Positions 46,540-59,059 of a stretch of DNA of 64,000 nt are shown piece by piece. The notes under the pieces are model-generated. The model was not told the origin of the DNA and made no database searches. It saw only the letters and a program-made list of their open reading frames with translations. The position numbers and the translations under genes are program-made. This DNA is from Cyclaneusma minus. Taxonomy: Eukaryota; Ascomycota; Leotiomycetes; Marthamycetales; Marthamycetaceae. The stretch covers positions 558,001 through 622,000 of the forward strand of contig JAKZHN010000016.1 in assembly GCA_037179335.1 (NCBI GenBank). Reading direction: 5' to 3'. The first letter of the stretch is position 1, and every line of letters starts with the position of its first letter.

Positions 46540-47555
46540 ATGCCTTCATCCACGCCGAACGCGTCTGGTCCTAGACCGGCCAGAGGTGTTACTTCCGCCC
46601 CTGTTGCGGATCCTGTTGTCACAGCCAATCCATCGGGCGACATTGATGACATTGCAGAGGCTCCAGCTCCTCCACCTAACTCAGCTGCTGCGTCACCTCC
46701 TCAGTTCGTGTCCTTCGATCCCTGATTGTCTCACCAGCTAACGCCTCCCTCAGCTCCAATTCTGATGCCACTGCTGGTGCTGTCAGTGACTCTGCCCCTG
46801 GCGCTGTGCAGCAGTCGGATGTTATGTCGTCGCTCCTAGGCTCGCATGCCGATATCCTCCAGGCCGCCATTGCCAATCTCCCAACCCCCCTCCGAGATGA
46901 GATCATGAAACTGAGGTCCAAGCTCTATGTCAAGGGTCAAGAGCTCGTCGGTCTCCAGCGCGAGGTCGTAGAGCTTCGAGAAAATCTCGCTGCATTGAAG
47001 GAGAAAGACAATGTGAGGGATGCTACTATCGAGACTGAGGCTTCTGTCGAGAAGGGGGCCGGTGCTGTTGACAAGAAGCCTGATCTCGCCGCAGGCCACG
47101 GGCTGTTACAGGAAGTCGGTGAGCATTTCGACCATCTCGTTGATCTGCAACAAAAGGTCGGTCTGAAGGCGGCCTGTGCCAAGGCTGAGGAAGAGAGTTT
47201 CAAGGAGATCTGTGCCCGTTTTGCAAAGATGTTGTCGGAAACTGAGCCAGCCAAACTCAGCACCGAGGTCTCTTTGTTGGGCTACGAGCTGGATGCTGCC
47301 GCCGTCGTCAAGAGCCTCGAGCTCTCTGTCGCCTCCCTGCTTTCCAAAATCGACCTCGTTCGCCGCAGCCTCAAGAACCCCGCAGCACAGGAGACTGTCG
47401 CGAAGCATATCAAGCTCCTCCACGACTACAACACCATTCGCGACGTCGGACAGGGCTTGCTGGGTATGGTGGCGGAGGGCCGTGGTGTCAGGATCTCAGA
47501 TTTGTACGATGATGGCGAGAAGGAAGGTGGCTTCGGAGTGAAGGCGGACGACTGA
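46540..47555 (+). CDS. swi5: Swi5-family recombination mediator with a long N-terminal extension
   Basis: Exons 46540-46709 and 46754-47555 give 323 aa. The C-terminus carries the Swi5 signature (LLHDYNTIRDVGQGLLGMVA then EGRGVRISDLYDD), preceded by a helical Lys/Leu-rich segment. Swi5 pairs with Sfr1 to load and stabilise Rad51 (and Dmc1) on single-stranded DNA in homologous recombination. The classic yeast proteins are under 100 aa; here about 230 residues precede the core: a Pro/Ala/Ser-rich start, then a coiled coil (IMKLRSKLYVKGQELVGLQR) and helical repeats. Filamentous fungi often have longer versions. The intron is only 44 bases with a GTCCTT donor but a clear GCTAAC branch site; the phase demands this or a very similar junction. 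The first 60 residues are therefore less certain than the rest. Confidence 0.8.
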
Positions 47556-48187
47556 GTGGGATTTGGCTTCTGTTGCAGCTCCAGGCCATACCCATGTGTA
47601 CCATAGTCTTCTTGCGGCTTGCATAGGTGTTTCTAAGGGATGATACCAGGTCAGCGTTTGCGTGAGTCAATGAGCATCCCTTGCCAGTCTGCGAGATATA
47701 TTTTGTGTCGTGGTGATTGTGAAATATTCTGTGAAGAATTGTTCCAAGCTTGAGATCATGTTAACATAGTGGCTGTGGTTTGACAACACGATTCCCTGTA
47801 CAATTGCGCATCCATAACAGACATGAGACAAGCTACAATCAAGATATCTCGTCCTCCAATGATTTTTGACACACTTCTTGTGGTGGTGTTCAGTGTTTCA
47901 ATACGAGCCCCGGGCCGGAAAAACCATATCCTGACCATCGGCACTAGTACTGCCAGTGCACGGCCCATGTCAGAGTTGCCGCGTTGGCGCATCCCGTTCA
48001 GCCTCGAACAGCCAGCCTTGCTCCTCCACGCATCCCAACCCAGCATCCGCGAATCTTCTCACTCCATCGCAAAAGCCTGCTGGGATATTCAGAGCCCTGT
48101 GGTGGCTTGGTCGTCCTCCTCTCCGTCGAATCCCCGCACAATCGCACAAACAACACACAGCTGCGCGCCTGATTGTGCTCCAGCACC
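47556..48187. other. Intergenic region
   Basis: 3' end of the Swi5-family gene and promoter of the caspase-like gene. Open frames on both strands lack any domain. Confidence 0.5.
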
Positions 48188-50847
48188 ATGGAGCCCCAAC
48201 AACCCGCAAAGCGACGAAGGCTTGCCCCCAAACCGGAAGAGGCCTTGGACGAACAGGTGAGCATGGCACAGAGCCTGCACGCAAGGGATCTTTGCACATG
48301 CTGACACTACTGCCAGGCGCCGGATGCGAGACCATTGGAATACCCTCACGAGCCAGACATGCATGACGAGGCCGCACCTCCTCCACCTCCCGAATATGTA
48401 GACTACGCGACTCTTGCACGCCATCTCCAGGATGCCGCAAGCCGCGCAAACCTCCAATCAAACTCTCTGCACTACAATAGCGTACTGGTTCTGCTGCTGC
48501 GCTGGGATGGCGACCATGGTGCAGAATCACATGTGGCTGCGTTGGAGAAAGTCTTCAACGACTGCTACCGGTTCCGCACTGAGCGTTGCAACATCCCCAC
48601 TGGTCCCAACCCGAGTGCCAAGCTCCTCATGGAAATTGGCAAACACCTGGCCTACTGTCAGTCAGACTGTCTGGTAATCCTGTACTACGCCGGTTATGGT
48701 TATGTTGCTGTTGACCAGCAGCTGTACTGGGCTTGGTGAGCACCCCTCCGCTGTGCCATTGTTCGATAGCAAGAAACTGACAAGGCTGCAGCAATGATCG
48801 CGAGGACGCTGCCAGGGTCAAGTGGGATGGTGTTCGATGCTTGATCGAGGACGCCCCCTCTGACATGCTCCTTCTTCTCGACAGTTGTGCCGTGCCCGCC
48901 TCTCCTGCTGCTGGATGCAATGGCGTCAAGCAGGGCATCGCGGCCTATGGACACAGCATGCCGGCCGTCGGGGAACCTCGTCCTAACTTCACTGATGCCT
49001 TAGTCGAATCTTTCTGGAAGCTGAGTGGCGGCCCGACATTCAATGCCTCCAACTTGTATGATGAGATTGTCGCCCAGCGCCGAGAACAACACCAGACCGC
49101 GGAAAACGGAAGCCTCACCAATGGAGGAGTCGAGTCAAGCAATGGCTCAGACATGAAGGTTCCATTGTCGTTCACCTTGACTCCGGACCAGCCCCGCAAT
49201 ATTATCATTGTGCCCCAGCCTGTACCGCCCCCGATGCACTTGAATAACTCTCCTGGCGGTGACAGTAAGCGTCCAATGACTGCTAATGGCGAGTCTGCCG
49301 TATCTCCTCGTCACTTTCAAGAGACAATGGCTCTTGTCAACTTTACGTTTCATGGTGATCTCAGAGACGAGCTTGCGAACTTCAAGCGGTGGCTGGCCGC
49401 AACACCCGCTATGTCCTCCACTGTCGCTGTTGAAGCCATGTTTGAGGGCTCGTCCTCTCTGTTGCTCGTCTCCATGCCTATCCAAATGCTGAACAGTATG
49501 TCCACCGATGGCTTGTGGCAGGTTCTGGGATACACGAATTCCCATAACCTGGCTGGAGAATACCATCGCTTCTCGGGCCCCTTGACAAAAGCCACCCCCA
49601 GCCAGATGGAGGACGGCAGAATCCTTTTGGAAGCTGCCGGTGCCATCAACTACTCTCCTCCGGTGGCGCGACATGAGCACTCTCCCCATGGCCACGCTGC
49701 ACCGACTGCCCCTATGGGCTATCCACACCTGTCTGCCGCGGGTATTCCAGCACAGTTACCCCTCGAGCGCAAAGACGATGCTGAAGACTCTGTGGAGATG
49801 CACGAGGCAGCTGAACAGCTGAAAGCCCTGAGCCACATGCATCATGTTGGAAAAGATGCTGGATCCAAGAACGAGAAGAAGACAGCCCCAATGCTCACCA
49901 AGGCCTCTCCAATCCCGCACAATGCCCACGATGACGACGGATCTTCTGTCGGTGGCAATGACTCCGCTCTTGACGACGCTCCATATGCTTCTGATTTCGC
50001 TCCTCCTGCTTCCCGCCCCAAGTCACGACGTTCTAACCAGAAGCAAGGCACCAAACAAGACACAAGATGCGCGTTGTGCAGTGTAGAGCCCTTCAAGGAT
50101 TCGTCTTCGCTGCGCAAGCATGTGGCCTCTGCTCACACTCGCCCTTTCCCATGTGCTTTTTCGTTCGCTGGTTGCACAAGTACGTTTGGCTCGAAGAATG
50201 AGTGGAAGCGACACATTTCTTCACAGCATCTAGGTCTGAGCATCTACCGCTGCTCAGCATGTACGGGATCTACAGTCGAAGGCAAGACCAATGAATTCAA
50301 CCGCAAAGATCTCTTCACCCAGCATCTTCGACGTATGCACGCGCCGTTCCAAGTTAAGAAGCATATTGCCAAGCCTGATGCCAAAGTGTACCAGGAGTGG
50401 GAGGTCAAGGTCAAGGAGATGCAGGCTTCGTGTCTGGTGGTTCGAAGAGAACCTCCGCTGCGCAGTGCCTGTCCCAAGGCCGACTGTAGCAATGTTTTCG
50501 AGGGCCCTGGTAGCTGGGATGACTGGACCGAGCATGTTGGCCGCCACATGGAGAAGGGCGAAGCCAATAGGCTAGGTATTGACCGCTTACTGGCACAGTG
50601 GGCTCTTGAAGAGGGCATTATTGAGCAAAAGGAAGATGGTGGATACAGGCTTTGTGGTGGTACCGAAAGAGAGCCTGGAACTGTTGGAGGCAGCTCAGGT
50701 GGACCATATTTCGATGAAGAGAGCAGCATGGGCCATGAAATGAAGCTCGACCCGCGCATCACTGGTGCAGAGGAGGGCAAACTGGTGGGCAACGATGACA
50801 GCATGGTCATGGATGAAGGTGTGAGGATCAGTGATTCCTCCAGATGA
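48188..50847 (+). CDS. Caspase-like pseudopeptidase fused to C2H2 zinc fingers
   Basis: Exons 48188-48256, 48317-48735 and 48792-50847 give 847 aa; both junctions have good signals. Residues about 70-200 resemble the p20 fold of the caspase/metacaspase clan: a first strand (SVLVLLLRW), the pre-histidine strand CLVILYYAGYGYV and the cysteine strand MLLLLDSCAVPAS with Cys195. In active enzymes the middle motif is GHG; here it is GYG, with Tyr150 in place of the catalytic His, so proteolysis is doubtful. The middle of the protein is polar. Residues about 588-690 hold C2H2-type fingers: CALCSVEPFKDSSSLRKHVA, a second pair starting PCAFSFAGCTSTF with KRHISSQH, and a third with CSACTG and QHLRRMH; a further Cys/His set lies near residue 735. 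A nuclear scaffold or regulator with a dead protease domain is my inference. Confidence 0.8.
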
Positions 50848-52466
50848 AGGCCTCTCGAGAATCTGGTCTTTCTCTTGTGGGCTGAGCTGGATCCAACTGG
50901 TTCTAATGCATGCTTCTGTCTGATACGATTCTACTTGGTTTTTGAACACGGCGCTCTGGCGCAAAGGGACGGTGGCTGGCGGTGGCGATTTCAAGCAATT
51001 ATGGGACTTTGACAGCGTTCTTCGTCATGGCGTTTCTCTGGAAGGTCACGCGTGCCACTCATACAGGGTCATCAGCCACAGTCTGTCTCCTTTCATGGTC
51101 TGGACTAGGATTCCTTTTTTCCACCCCTTCGAAGCTTGTCTTTCTTGATGCAATGCATCACACAAAACGTCACAAAAACCAAAAAAGCTTACGGCCAGAG
51201 TCTTCGAGTCACTGGCTCGTCAGTGAAGGGTGGGGAGCTGAGCTTGATGGAATGGATCTTTTCGGTGGCTTTCCTGAGGGATAGGTTTGCCAGGTCTTGT
51301 AACTTATATACACACTGTTCTAACTTGAATTTTCTCGTTGATTGCATGTGAGAGGTCAATAACGCCCTGCTAAATCGTATCTGTTCAAAAGCTGAACCCA
51401 ATTGGGACTCGCCTCGGAAGTCAAAACTCTCTTCCTAAGAACTCCTTTGCGGAAAGACACTACTATGTTTGAATTGCTTTCTGCCCAATTGACTTATTAT
51501 CATTGCTCGAAATTTCTCAGGGGATTTCTCAGTCCGCAGGGGGGCTTCGTCGCTATGTGGGGTTCTCACATAGGTTACACAAAGGCCGATTGTACCTCGG
51601 ATGGCCAAATGTGCGTTTTACGGAGTCGACAATGTCAAATATCATTCTTTGATTGGCCTTCTAGAAGTTCCTGTGTGAGGCGCTACTGGCGGTGTCCCAA
51701 AGGAGTAGCATGCGACGAGTCCAGCGAATTATCGAAAGCTCATGGAGCCGTGCTTCATACGAGCTGCGATGACCACTTAGATGCCGCGAACACACACCGC
51801 CTGCTGCACGCCTTCGGAACTTCGGGACTCCATCGGTCCATCGCGCCCACATCATGTTCGCATCATCTCCACGCTTACGGCCAGAAAACGCAGTGCGACG
51901 GGGCGCCTGTCATTGGACGAATTCGAGGCCGATGTATTAGAAATCCAATGCTGTATGCTGGACGTGCAGAGAAGCATCTTACCGCTGCACCACCGCTACT
52001 ACGTACAAAGAAAGCACCGGACCCGACAAGTCGAGAGGACTGGACTGACGACGACTGCTGGAGCGCTGTCAATAATAATGGGTCCAAGTGCAAATTGGAC
52101 TACGCCGACTCGTTAATTAGACCCTCTGTTCTCATTCGTCTCTCCCCTCCAGTCTTCCCTCTTCCTACCCGCCTATACATGTATATCCTCTCGTTGCCCT
52201 GAAAAGTTGCATCGCCGCTGGCAACTACTGCATTTACTACCGACTGTTTGCCACTCCTGCTGTCCCTGCGACCCGTCAACCTCGCTTCGCTTCCCCCATC
52301 GAGGCGCCAAGCTCGCTCGGTCCAACTGCCTCCCTGACGTGCGCCATCAAATCGATTGACTTTCCGACACGAACTCTGCATTCGCCAACAAAAACGCTTC
52401 AATCGAGACCTGCGCCGCTGAATTCCTGCCCACGCCTGAGAGCTCCCAACGCTTCAAGCCGCCGCC
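50848..52466. other. Intergenic region upstream of the ABC transporter
   Basis: 1.6 kb of promoter and leader. A 266-codon plus-strand frame at 51402-52202 is open but has a random composition with scattered Cys and His and no domain, and ends in a pyrimidine-rich leader; I do not call it. Confidence 0.5.
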
Positions 52467-55400
52467 ATGGCGGGCGATCCCGAGAAAAGTGGGAGGGATG
52501 CGGGCATGAATGATTTGGACCTGGACAAGGTCGAAAGTAATTCGGATTCCAAGTACCAAGACTCGAGCGACGTCCACGATTCTGTCGGAAAGGCGAAGAC
52601 CGAAGAACGCCTCAGCCCTGTCGATACTCCGCCGGAAGACAATGCACCGGTCACAAAGCTCGACTCGAATGCGAACACCAACCCATACCGACATTTGCCA
52701 GAACACGAAGCCGAAATCTTGAGGAGACAGGTGTTTATTCCCGAGACAAAGGTCGGCATCAAGGCTGTCTATCGATTCGCATCCAGGAACGACTTTATAA
52801 TCATTGCAATTAGCGCCATATGCTCCATTGCCGGCGGCGCTGCTCTCCCATTGATGACGGTTGTGTTTGGTCAACTCGCTGGCGAATTCCAAGGCTTTTT
52901 TCTGGGCACAACCTCGCCCTCGAGCTTCACGCACACGCTCGATCACATGGTCCTCTACTTTGTCTATTTAGCCATTGCGGAATTCGTGACTATTTACATC
53001 TCGACAGTGGGCTGGATATACACGGGTGAACACATTAGCGGACGCATTCGAGAGCAGTACTTGGCTGCATGCTTGAGGCAGAACATGGGATTCTTCGACA
53101 AGTTGGGGGCTGGAGAAATTACCACTCGCATTACAGCCGATACGAATCTGATCCAGGACGGTATCTCGGAGAAAGTAGGCCTTACCTTGACTGCTGTGGC
53201 GACCTTTGTCACGGCATTTATCATTGCATACGTCAAGTTTTGGAAACTGGCTTTGATTTTGACCTCAACAATTGTGGCAATTTCGTTTACAATGTCGACT
53301 GGCGGCTTGTTTATCGTAAAGTACAATAAGCAAGCCCTTGCCTCATACGCGGAAGGAGGAACGGTCGCAGAAGAGGTTATTAGCTCCATTCGAAATGCTA
53401 CTGCCTTTGGTACCCAGGAGAAATTAGCGAAACAGTATGATAACCATCTTCGAGAGGCCGAGAAATGGGGCATCAAGAATAAGACTGTTCTCGCCATAAT
53501 GCTTTCGGTTGCTTTCTGGGTCATTTTTGCGACCTACGGACTGGCATTCTGGCAAGGAGCCCACTTTTACGTCAACGGCGAGACGGGATTGTCCCAGATT
53601 TTGACCATCTTGATGGCCATGATGATGGGCTCCTTCTCCCTGGGAAACGTTGCGCCCAACGTCCAGGCTTTCACCACGGCGCTCTCGGCTGCCGCCAAGA
53701 TCTACTATACCATCGACCGACAATCGCCGTTGGACCCTGAGCTGGAGACCGGCCAGAAACTTGAACATGTTGAGGGAAGCGTTGAGCTACGACATATCAA
53801 GCACATCTATCCTTCTCGCCCCGAGGTCACAGTTATGAAGGATGTCAGTCTACTTATTCCCGCCGGCAAGAAAACTGCTTTGGTAGGAGCATCTGGTTCT
53901 GGAAAGAGTACCATCGTGGGATTGGTCGAGCGATTCTACGACCCTGTTGGCGGCCAAGTCCTGCTGGATGGTCACGATATCAGCACCTTGAACCTTCGAT
54001 GGCTACGTCAGCAAATCTCCTTGGTCAGCCAGGAACCTACACTTTTCGCATGCTCCATCATGGGAAACATCAAGCACGGACTGATTGGCACGAAGTACGA
54101 AAATGAGCCCGAGGAAATCAAGACGGAGATGTGCATCAAAGCAGCAAAAATGGCCAACGCCCACGATTTTGTTACGGCGCTTCCGGAAGGTTACGAGACC
54201 AACGTTGGAGAGCGAGGTTTTCTGCTCTCTGGTGGGCAAAAACAGAGGATTGCTATTTCTAGAGCGATTGTGAGCGATCCCAAGATTCTACTCCTCGATG
54301 AAGCGACATCAGCTTTGGACACGAAATCTGAAGGGGTTGTGCAAGCCGCTTTGGAGGTTGCTGCAGCTGGACGAACAACCATCACAATTGCTCACCGGTT
54401 ATCGACAATCAAGGATGCCGACAACATCGTTGTAATGTCAAATGGAGAGATTGTGGAGCAAGGTACCCATGACGAGCTGTTGGAGAGGAAAGCTGCGTAC
54501 TATAATCTCGTCGAGGCCCAAAAGATCGCCGAATCCAAAGAAATGACGGCTGAAGAGGAGGATGCCATTGACGAGCGTGACAACGATCTGGTGCGAAAGG
54601 CATCGACGAAAAGCCAGGCCCTCTTCCAGCAGGATCCGGACGACTTGAACATGTCTAATAAGCTGAAACGCTCAGCGTCCTCCAAGTCGCAATCATCACT
54701 CTTCCTGGAAAAGAACGCGCATGGTGAATACGTCCAACAGTATTCTCTGTGGACCCTTGTCAAGCTCATTGGCTCTTTCAATCGCACCGAGATCAAGTGG
54801 ATGCTTGTTGGTCTATTCTTCTCCATCATCTGCGGAGGCGGCAATCCCACACAGTCCGTCTTCTTCGCCGAGGAAGTCACTGCCATATCATTGTCCGCCG
54901 CGGATGGTGCCAAGGTCCTTTCTGACACTTCCTTCTGGTCGCTCATGTATCTCATGCTCGCTTGCGTGCAGTTCATCGCATATGCTTCCCAAGGAATCGC
55001 CTTCGCCTTATGTTCCGAGCGTCTCATCCGCCGCGTCCGAGACCGTGCATTCCGCACTATGCTGCGTCAAGACATCGGCTTCTTTGACCGCGAAGAGAAT
55101 TCCTCCGGAGCATTAACTTCGTTTTTGTCCACCGAGACCACTCATGTTGCCGGCCTCTCTGGCGTTACGCTTGGCACTATCATCTCAGTATTGACCACCC
55201 TTATCGCGGCTATAGCTGTCTCGTGCGCCATTGGGTGGAAACTGGCCCTTGTTTGTACCTCGACGATTCCTATCCTCTTGTCATGTGGATTCTTCCGCTT
55301 CTGGCTCCTTGCCAGGTTCCAGGCTCGCGCGAAGAAGGCCTACGAGAAGAGTGCATCATATGCCTGCGAAGCTACCTCAGCCATCCGCACCGTCGCTTCC

Positions 55401-56632
55401 TTAACCCGAGAGTACGACGTTCTCAAAGCATACCAGCAAAGTTTGGCTTCACAACAGAAGGAATCCCTCATCTCCGTGGCCCAGAGTTCACTGCTGTATG
55501 CCTCATCTCAATCCTTCATGTTCCTTTGCATCGCACTCGGGTTCTGGTACGGTGGCACCCTTATCTCATCAAAGGAGTACGACATGTTTCAGTTCTTCCT
55601 GTGCTTCCAGAGCATCATCTTCGGTGCGCAGTCCGCCGGTACGATCTTCTCATTTGCCCCTGATATGGGCAAAGCGAAGCAGGCTGCCCAGGAACTCAAG
55701 ACGCTTTTTGATCGCAAACCAGCTATCGACTCTTGGAGCAACGATGGCGAGAAGGTCAGTCACGTAGAGGGTGCGATTGAGTTCCGTGACGTTCACTTCA
55801 GATATCCCACACGTCCTGAACAACCCGTGTTGCGCGGCCTGAATCTGACTGTCAAGCCCGGGCAATATGTTGCTCTCGTTGGCGCCTCTGGTTGCGGAAA
55901 GTCGACGACTATTGCGCTGCTGGAGCGATTCTACGATCCGTTAGTCGGAGGCGTATACGTTGACGGAAAGGAGATCAGCTCGTTGAACATCAACGACTAC
56001 CGAAGCTATGTCGCACTCGTTAGTCAGGAGCCCACGCTCTATCAAGGTTCAATCAAAGAAAACATCTTGCTCGGACGTGCTGGACTGGATGGGGACATCA
56101 CTGATAGCATGATCGAAGATGCCTGTCGAGAGGCGAACATTTTAGAGTTCATCAAGAGTTTGCCGTAAGTCACCGCCTTTATATTCGACAGAATTCGATG
56201 CTAACATAGGAAAAAGTGATGGATTTTCAACCATTGTCGGCTCGAAAGGCTCCATGCTTTCCGGTGGACAAAAGCAACGGATTGCTATAGCTCGTGCCTT
56301 ATTGCGTGACCCTCGTATCCTTCTACTGGACGAAGCGTACGTTCCCCCTCACTTCACCACTTCTCTCTCCTACAAATCGAAAACTAACTCGGAACAGAAC
56401 CAGCGCGCTTGATTCTGAGAGCGAGCATGTAGTACAGGCAGCACTAGACGCCGCAGCAAAGGGTCGAACTACCATTGCCGTGGCACATCGTCTAAGTACG
56501 ATCCAGAAGGCGGATGTTATCTATGTCTTCGATCAGGGTGTCATAGTGGAAAGCGGCACGCATTCAGAACTCATGAGAAAGGGAGGGCGGTACAGTGAGT
56601 TGGTCAGCTTGCAGAGCCTGGGAAGGACTTAG
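52467..56632 (+). CDS. Full-length ABCB (MDR/P-glycoprotein-type) ABC transporter
   Basis: Exons 52467-56164, 56217-56336 and 56398-56632 give 1350 aa. The layout is TMD1-NBD1-TMD2-NBD2. NBD1 has Walker A GASGSGKST (about 474), signature LLSGGQKQR (about 588), and Walker B LLLDEATSALD. NBD2 has Walker A GASGCGKST (about 1138), signature MLSGGQKQR (about 1248), and LLLDEATSALD whose codons span the second intron. Each TMD shows six helices, and both halves start with the cytosolic Arg/Lys-rich segments of the family. All catalytic motifs are intact. Relatives export hydrophobic drugs, secondary metabolites or lipopeptide pheromone (Ste6); the full MDR1 plan favours multidrug efflux at the plasma membrane, but the substrate cannot be read from sequence. 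Both introns are short with CTAAC branch sites. Confidence 0.95.
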
Positions 56633-57190
56633 TGTAAGTTGGAAACCGGTCGCCTACTCTCTGGGTTTGTTGGATTGGATTGTGCGGTATTTTGGCGAGG
56701 CGTTGTGGTCATATTTGGGAGGACTGAAGGCATACAGCTTGCCGCATACCTTGTCTTGCATCGTCTCGGCGTTTGTCCTGGAGAGGCAGAACTGGCAATG
56801 GACTCCGCTCGATATAAAGAGTCGGGGAATTACTACCAGCCATGTGCCTTGTAGATAGAAGGTCGAGCTGTGGACGATAATGGTGACGGAAATGGAGTCT
56901 CCATGCGTTCTCCTGATTATCTGGATCTTTCCCAGTGACTTGGATCCAGGATTTATCCCAGTCATTTAAAATAATCCTTGTTAATTGGCTTTCTTCCAAT
57001 CATTTCTGGAGTATTTGAATGAAAGGAGGGAAGGTAGATAGAAGTACATGTAGTAAGGTACATAGTCGCTTGTGCGGGGCACTCCCCCCCGTCGGCAAAT
57101 TCCGCAAGGACAGCTCTCTCTCAATAATCTCACACCAGACCCAGCCAAGTCAACGTTCCCCTTACCACTCCAACCACCCCGCAATACGCA
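56633..57190. other. Intergenic region
   Basis: 3' end of the transporter and promoter of coatomer epsilon, which has a CA/CT-rich leader. Nothing else was seen. Confidence 0.5.
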
Positions 57191-58237
57191 ATGGATCCCT
57201 TTTCCGCCGAGGGCGAGCTCCTCAATATCCACAATCACTTCCACCAAGGCCAATACCAAGAAGTCCTCGACTTTCCTACCGGCACCCTCTCTCCTGAAAA
57301 CGCCCTCCCAGCCCGCATCCTGCAACTGCGCGCCCAAATCGCCCTTGGACAAGCCTCCGATGTCGCCGCAGAATTACAGGGCGAGAACGGTGCTGAGGTA
57401 CAGGCTGTGAGCGCACTGGCATCTTTTGCTGCTGGAGAGAAGGAGCTTGGCCTGAAGAAGGCCGAGGAGTTGGCAGCAACAGAGAGCGACAATGGGACAG
57501 TGCAGGTACTGTCTGGGACGGTGTTGCAGGCGGGAGGGAAGAGTGAGGAGGCGCTCGCGCTATTGAGCCAGCATCAGGGGAACCGTATGTCTCCTGAGAG
57601 GAACGGGCGACTGAACGTCGGCTGACCGAAAGCAGTGGAAGCCGTTGCTCTGATTGTGCAGATACACCTGCAGCAGAGCCGGACAGACCTGGCGCTGAAG
57701 GAGGTCCAAGCTGCCCGGAGGTGGGCGCAGGATAGCTTGCTTGTCAATCTTGCCGAGTCGTGGGTTGGCTTGCGCGTGGTATGCGTTCTACGAGACTGCC
57801 TTTTCGGGAGAAGATGCTAATTTCCAATTAAAAGGGCGGTGAGAAGTACCAGCAAGCTTTCTATGTCTTTGAGGAATTGGCACAAGCTGCCTCTACGTCG
57901 GCGCCGTTGAGCTTGATTTCCCAAGCCGTGGCAGAACTCCACCTCGGCCGTCTGGAAGAATCGGAAGCTGCTTTGCAACAGGCGTTGGAGAAAAGGCCAG
58001 ACGAGACGGAAGCGATTGCAAACATGGTTGTCTTATCGGTATTGTCAGGAAAGGATCCCAAGGAGTTTGTCAGGTAAGTCGAGGGCTATCCTAACGCTCA
58101 AAGAGACCAAGGACTGAGCCTGCCACAGCAAACTGGAGCAAGCCGACCCGCAGCATATTTTCCTGTCGGATCTCGAGGAGAAGAGCGCCTTGTTCGACAA
58201 GGCCGCCACGAAATACTCGGCCAAGGCAGCTGCGTAA
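57191..58237 (+). CDS. sec28: Coatomer epsilon subunit
   Basis: Exons 57191-57584, 57636-57778, 57835-58073 and 58129-58237 give 294 aa, the normal size. Epsilon-COP is the TPR-like member of the COPI coat, which carries retrograde Golgi-to-ER cargo; it caps and stabilises alpha-COP. The start MDPFSAEGELLNIHNHFHQG matches the family opening. Helical-pair repeats follow (QYQEVLDFP, LQQSRTDLALKEVQAARRWA, GGEKYQQAFYVFEELAQA, AVAELHLGRLEESEAALQQA), with the typical ending LEQADPQHIFLSDLEEKSAL. The four exons join in frame, with consensus donors GTATGT, GTATGC and GTAAGT and acceptors CAG or AAG. Confidence 0.95.
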
Positions 58238-59059
58238 TTAGGTTGGAACGAATATTCAGGGACCGGAGTCTGGCGAGAACAAAGTTTATGGGGCGCGAAA
58301 AGGCATGTGTCGGGAATGCTGGTTTGCCTGCGGTCGGAAGCGTAGACAAGACAGCAATGGAAGCAACATGAACAATGGTACCCCCAAGTGTGTCCAGTGA
58401 GCACGATATTGTATTCTGACAGATCACGACTCTTGACGAATGCGCAAGAGCGAAAGTCGACATTATTAACTCAGATTGCAGAAAAGCCTCCTGTTCCTCG
58501 ATCACCTCAGCTAGGCACCCGAGGCGGTGGGAGCTCATGTTCCGACCAAGCAGGCGGCCGCGATGCAGTCACCCGCCATAATTGTGTGCTCACCTCCTGC
58601 ATTGTTGGGTCAACTGATACAGGTAGGCGGCCGGGAGGCTTTTGGCGGGTGCCGAGAACGGTATTGGGCCTTGTCGACTTGGAGTAGAGTACCTGCATAT
58701 GATGATACTGACGGCAGAGGCTGAGAGATCCCGGTCCCATGTCTCGTTCGCTGTGAACCCGCGCCCATGGCTCTGTCAATATTGAAGGCCGGAGCCAGGA
58801 TCGCCGCCATGCCCCAGCTCCAGCCGGCCCTTCTGGAGTTTTGTGTCACAACGAAGACCGACCGCGTCTCACTCTCACTCTCTCGCTTGCTGCTGCAGCG
58901 CAGGCCTGCTGCAAGTCGCAAGAAGAGTGAACTACTGCCCGCCTGCCCACCGTCGTCTTGTCTGTCAATGGCTCGGCCATCGTGTTATACACCGGACGAG
59001 GAGAGCCTGGACCACCGACGAAGTCTGCCGTCGTTACAGTCAACATCAATATTGAGGTT
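58238..59059. other. Intergenic region
   Basis: 3' end of coatomer epsilon and promoter of the methyltransferase gene. Open frames have no domain. An additional 5' exon of the next gene could lie here but I cannot support one. Confidence 0.45.

Noticed and set aside
51402..52202. 266-codon frame before the ABC transporter
   Set aside because: Random-looking composition, no domain, and it runs into the pyrimidine-rich leader of the transporter.
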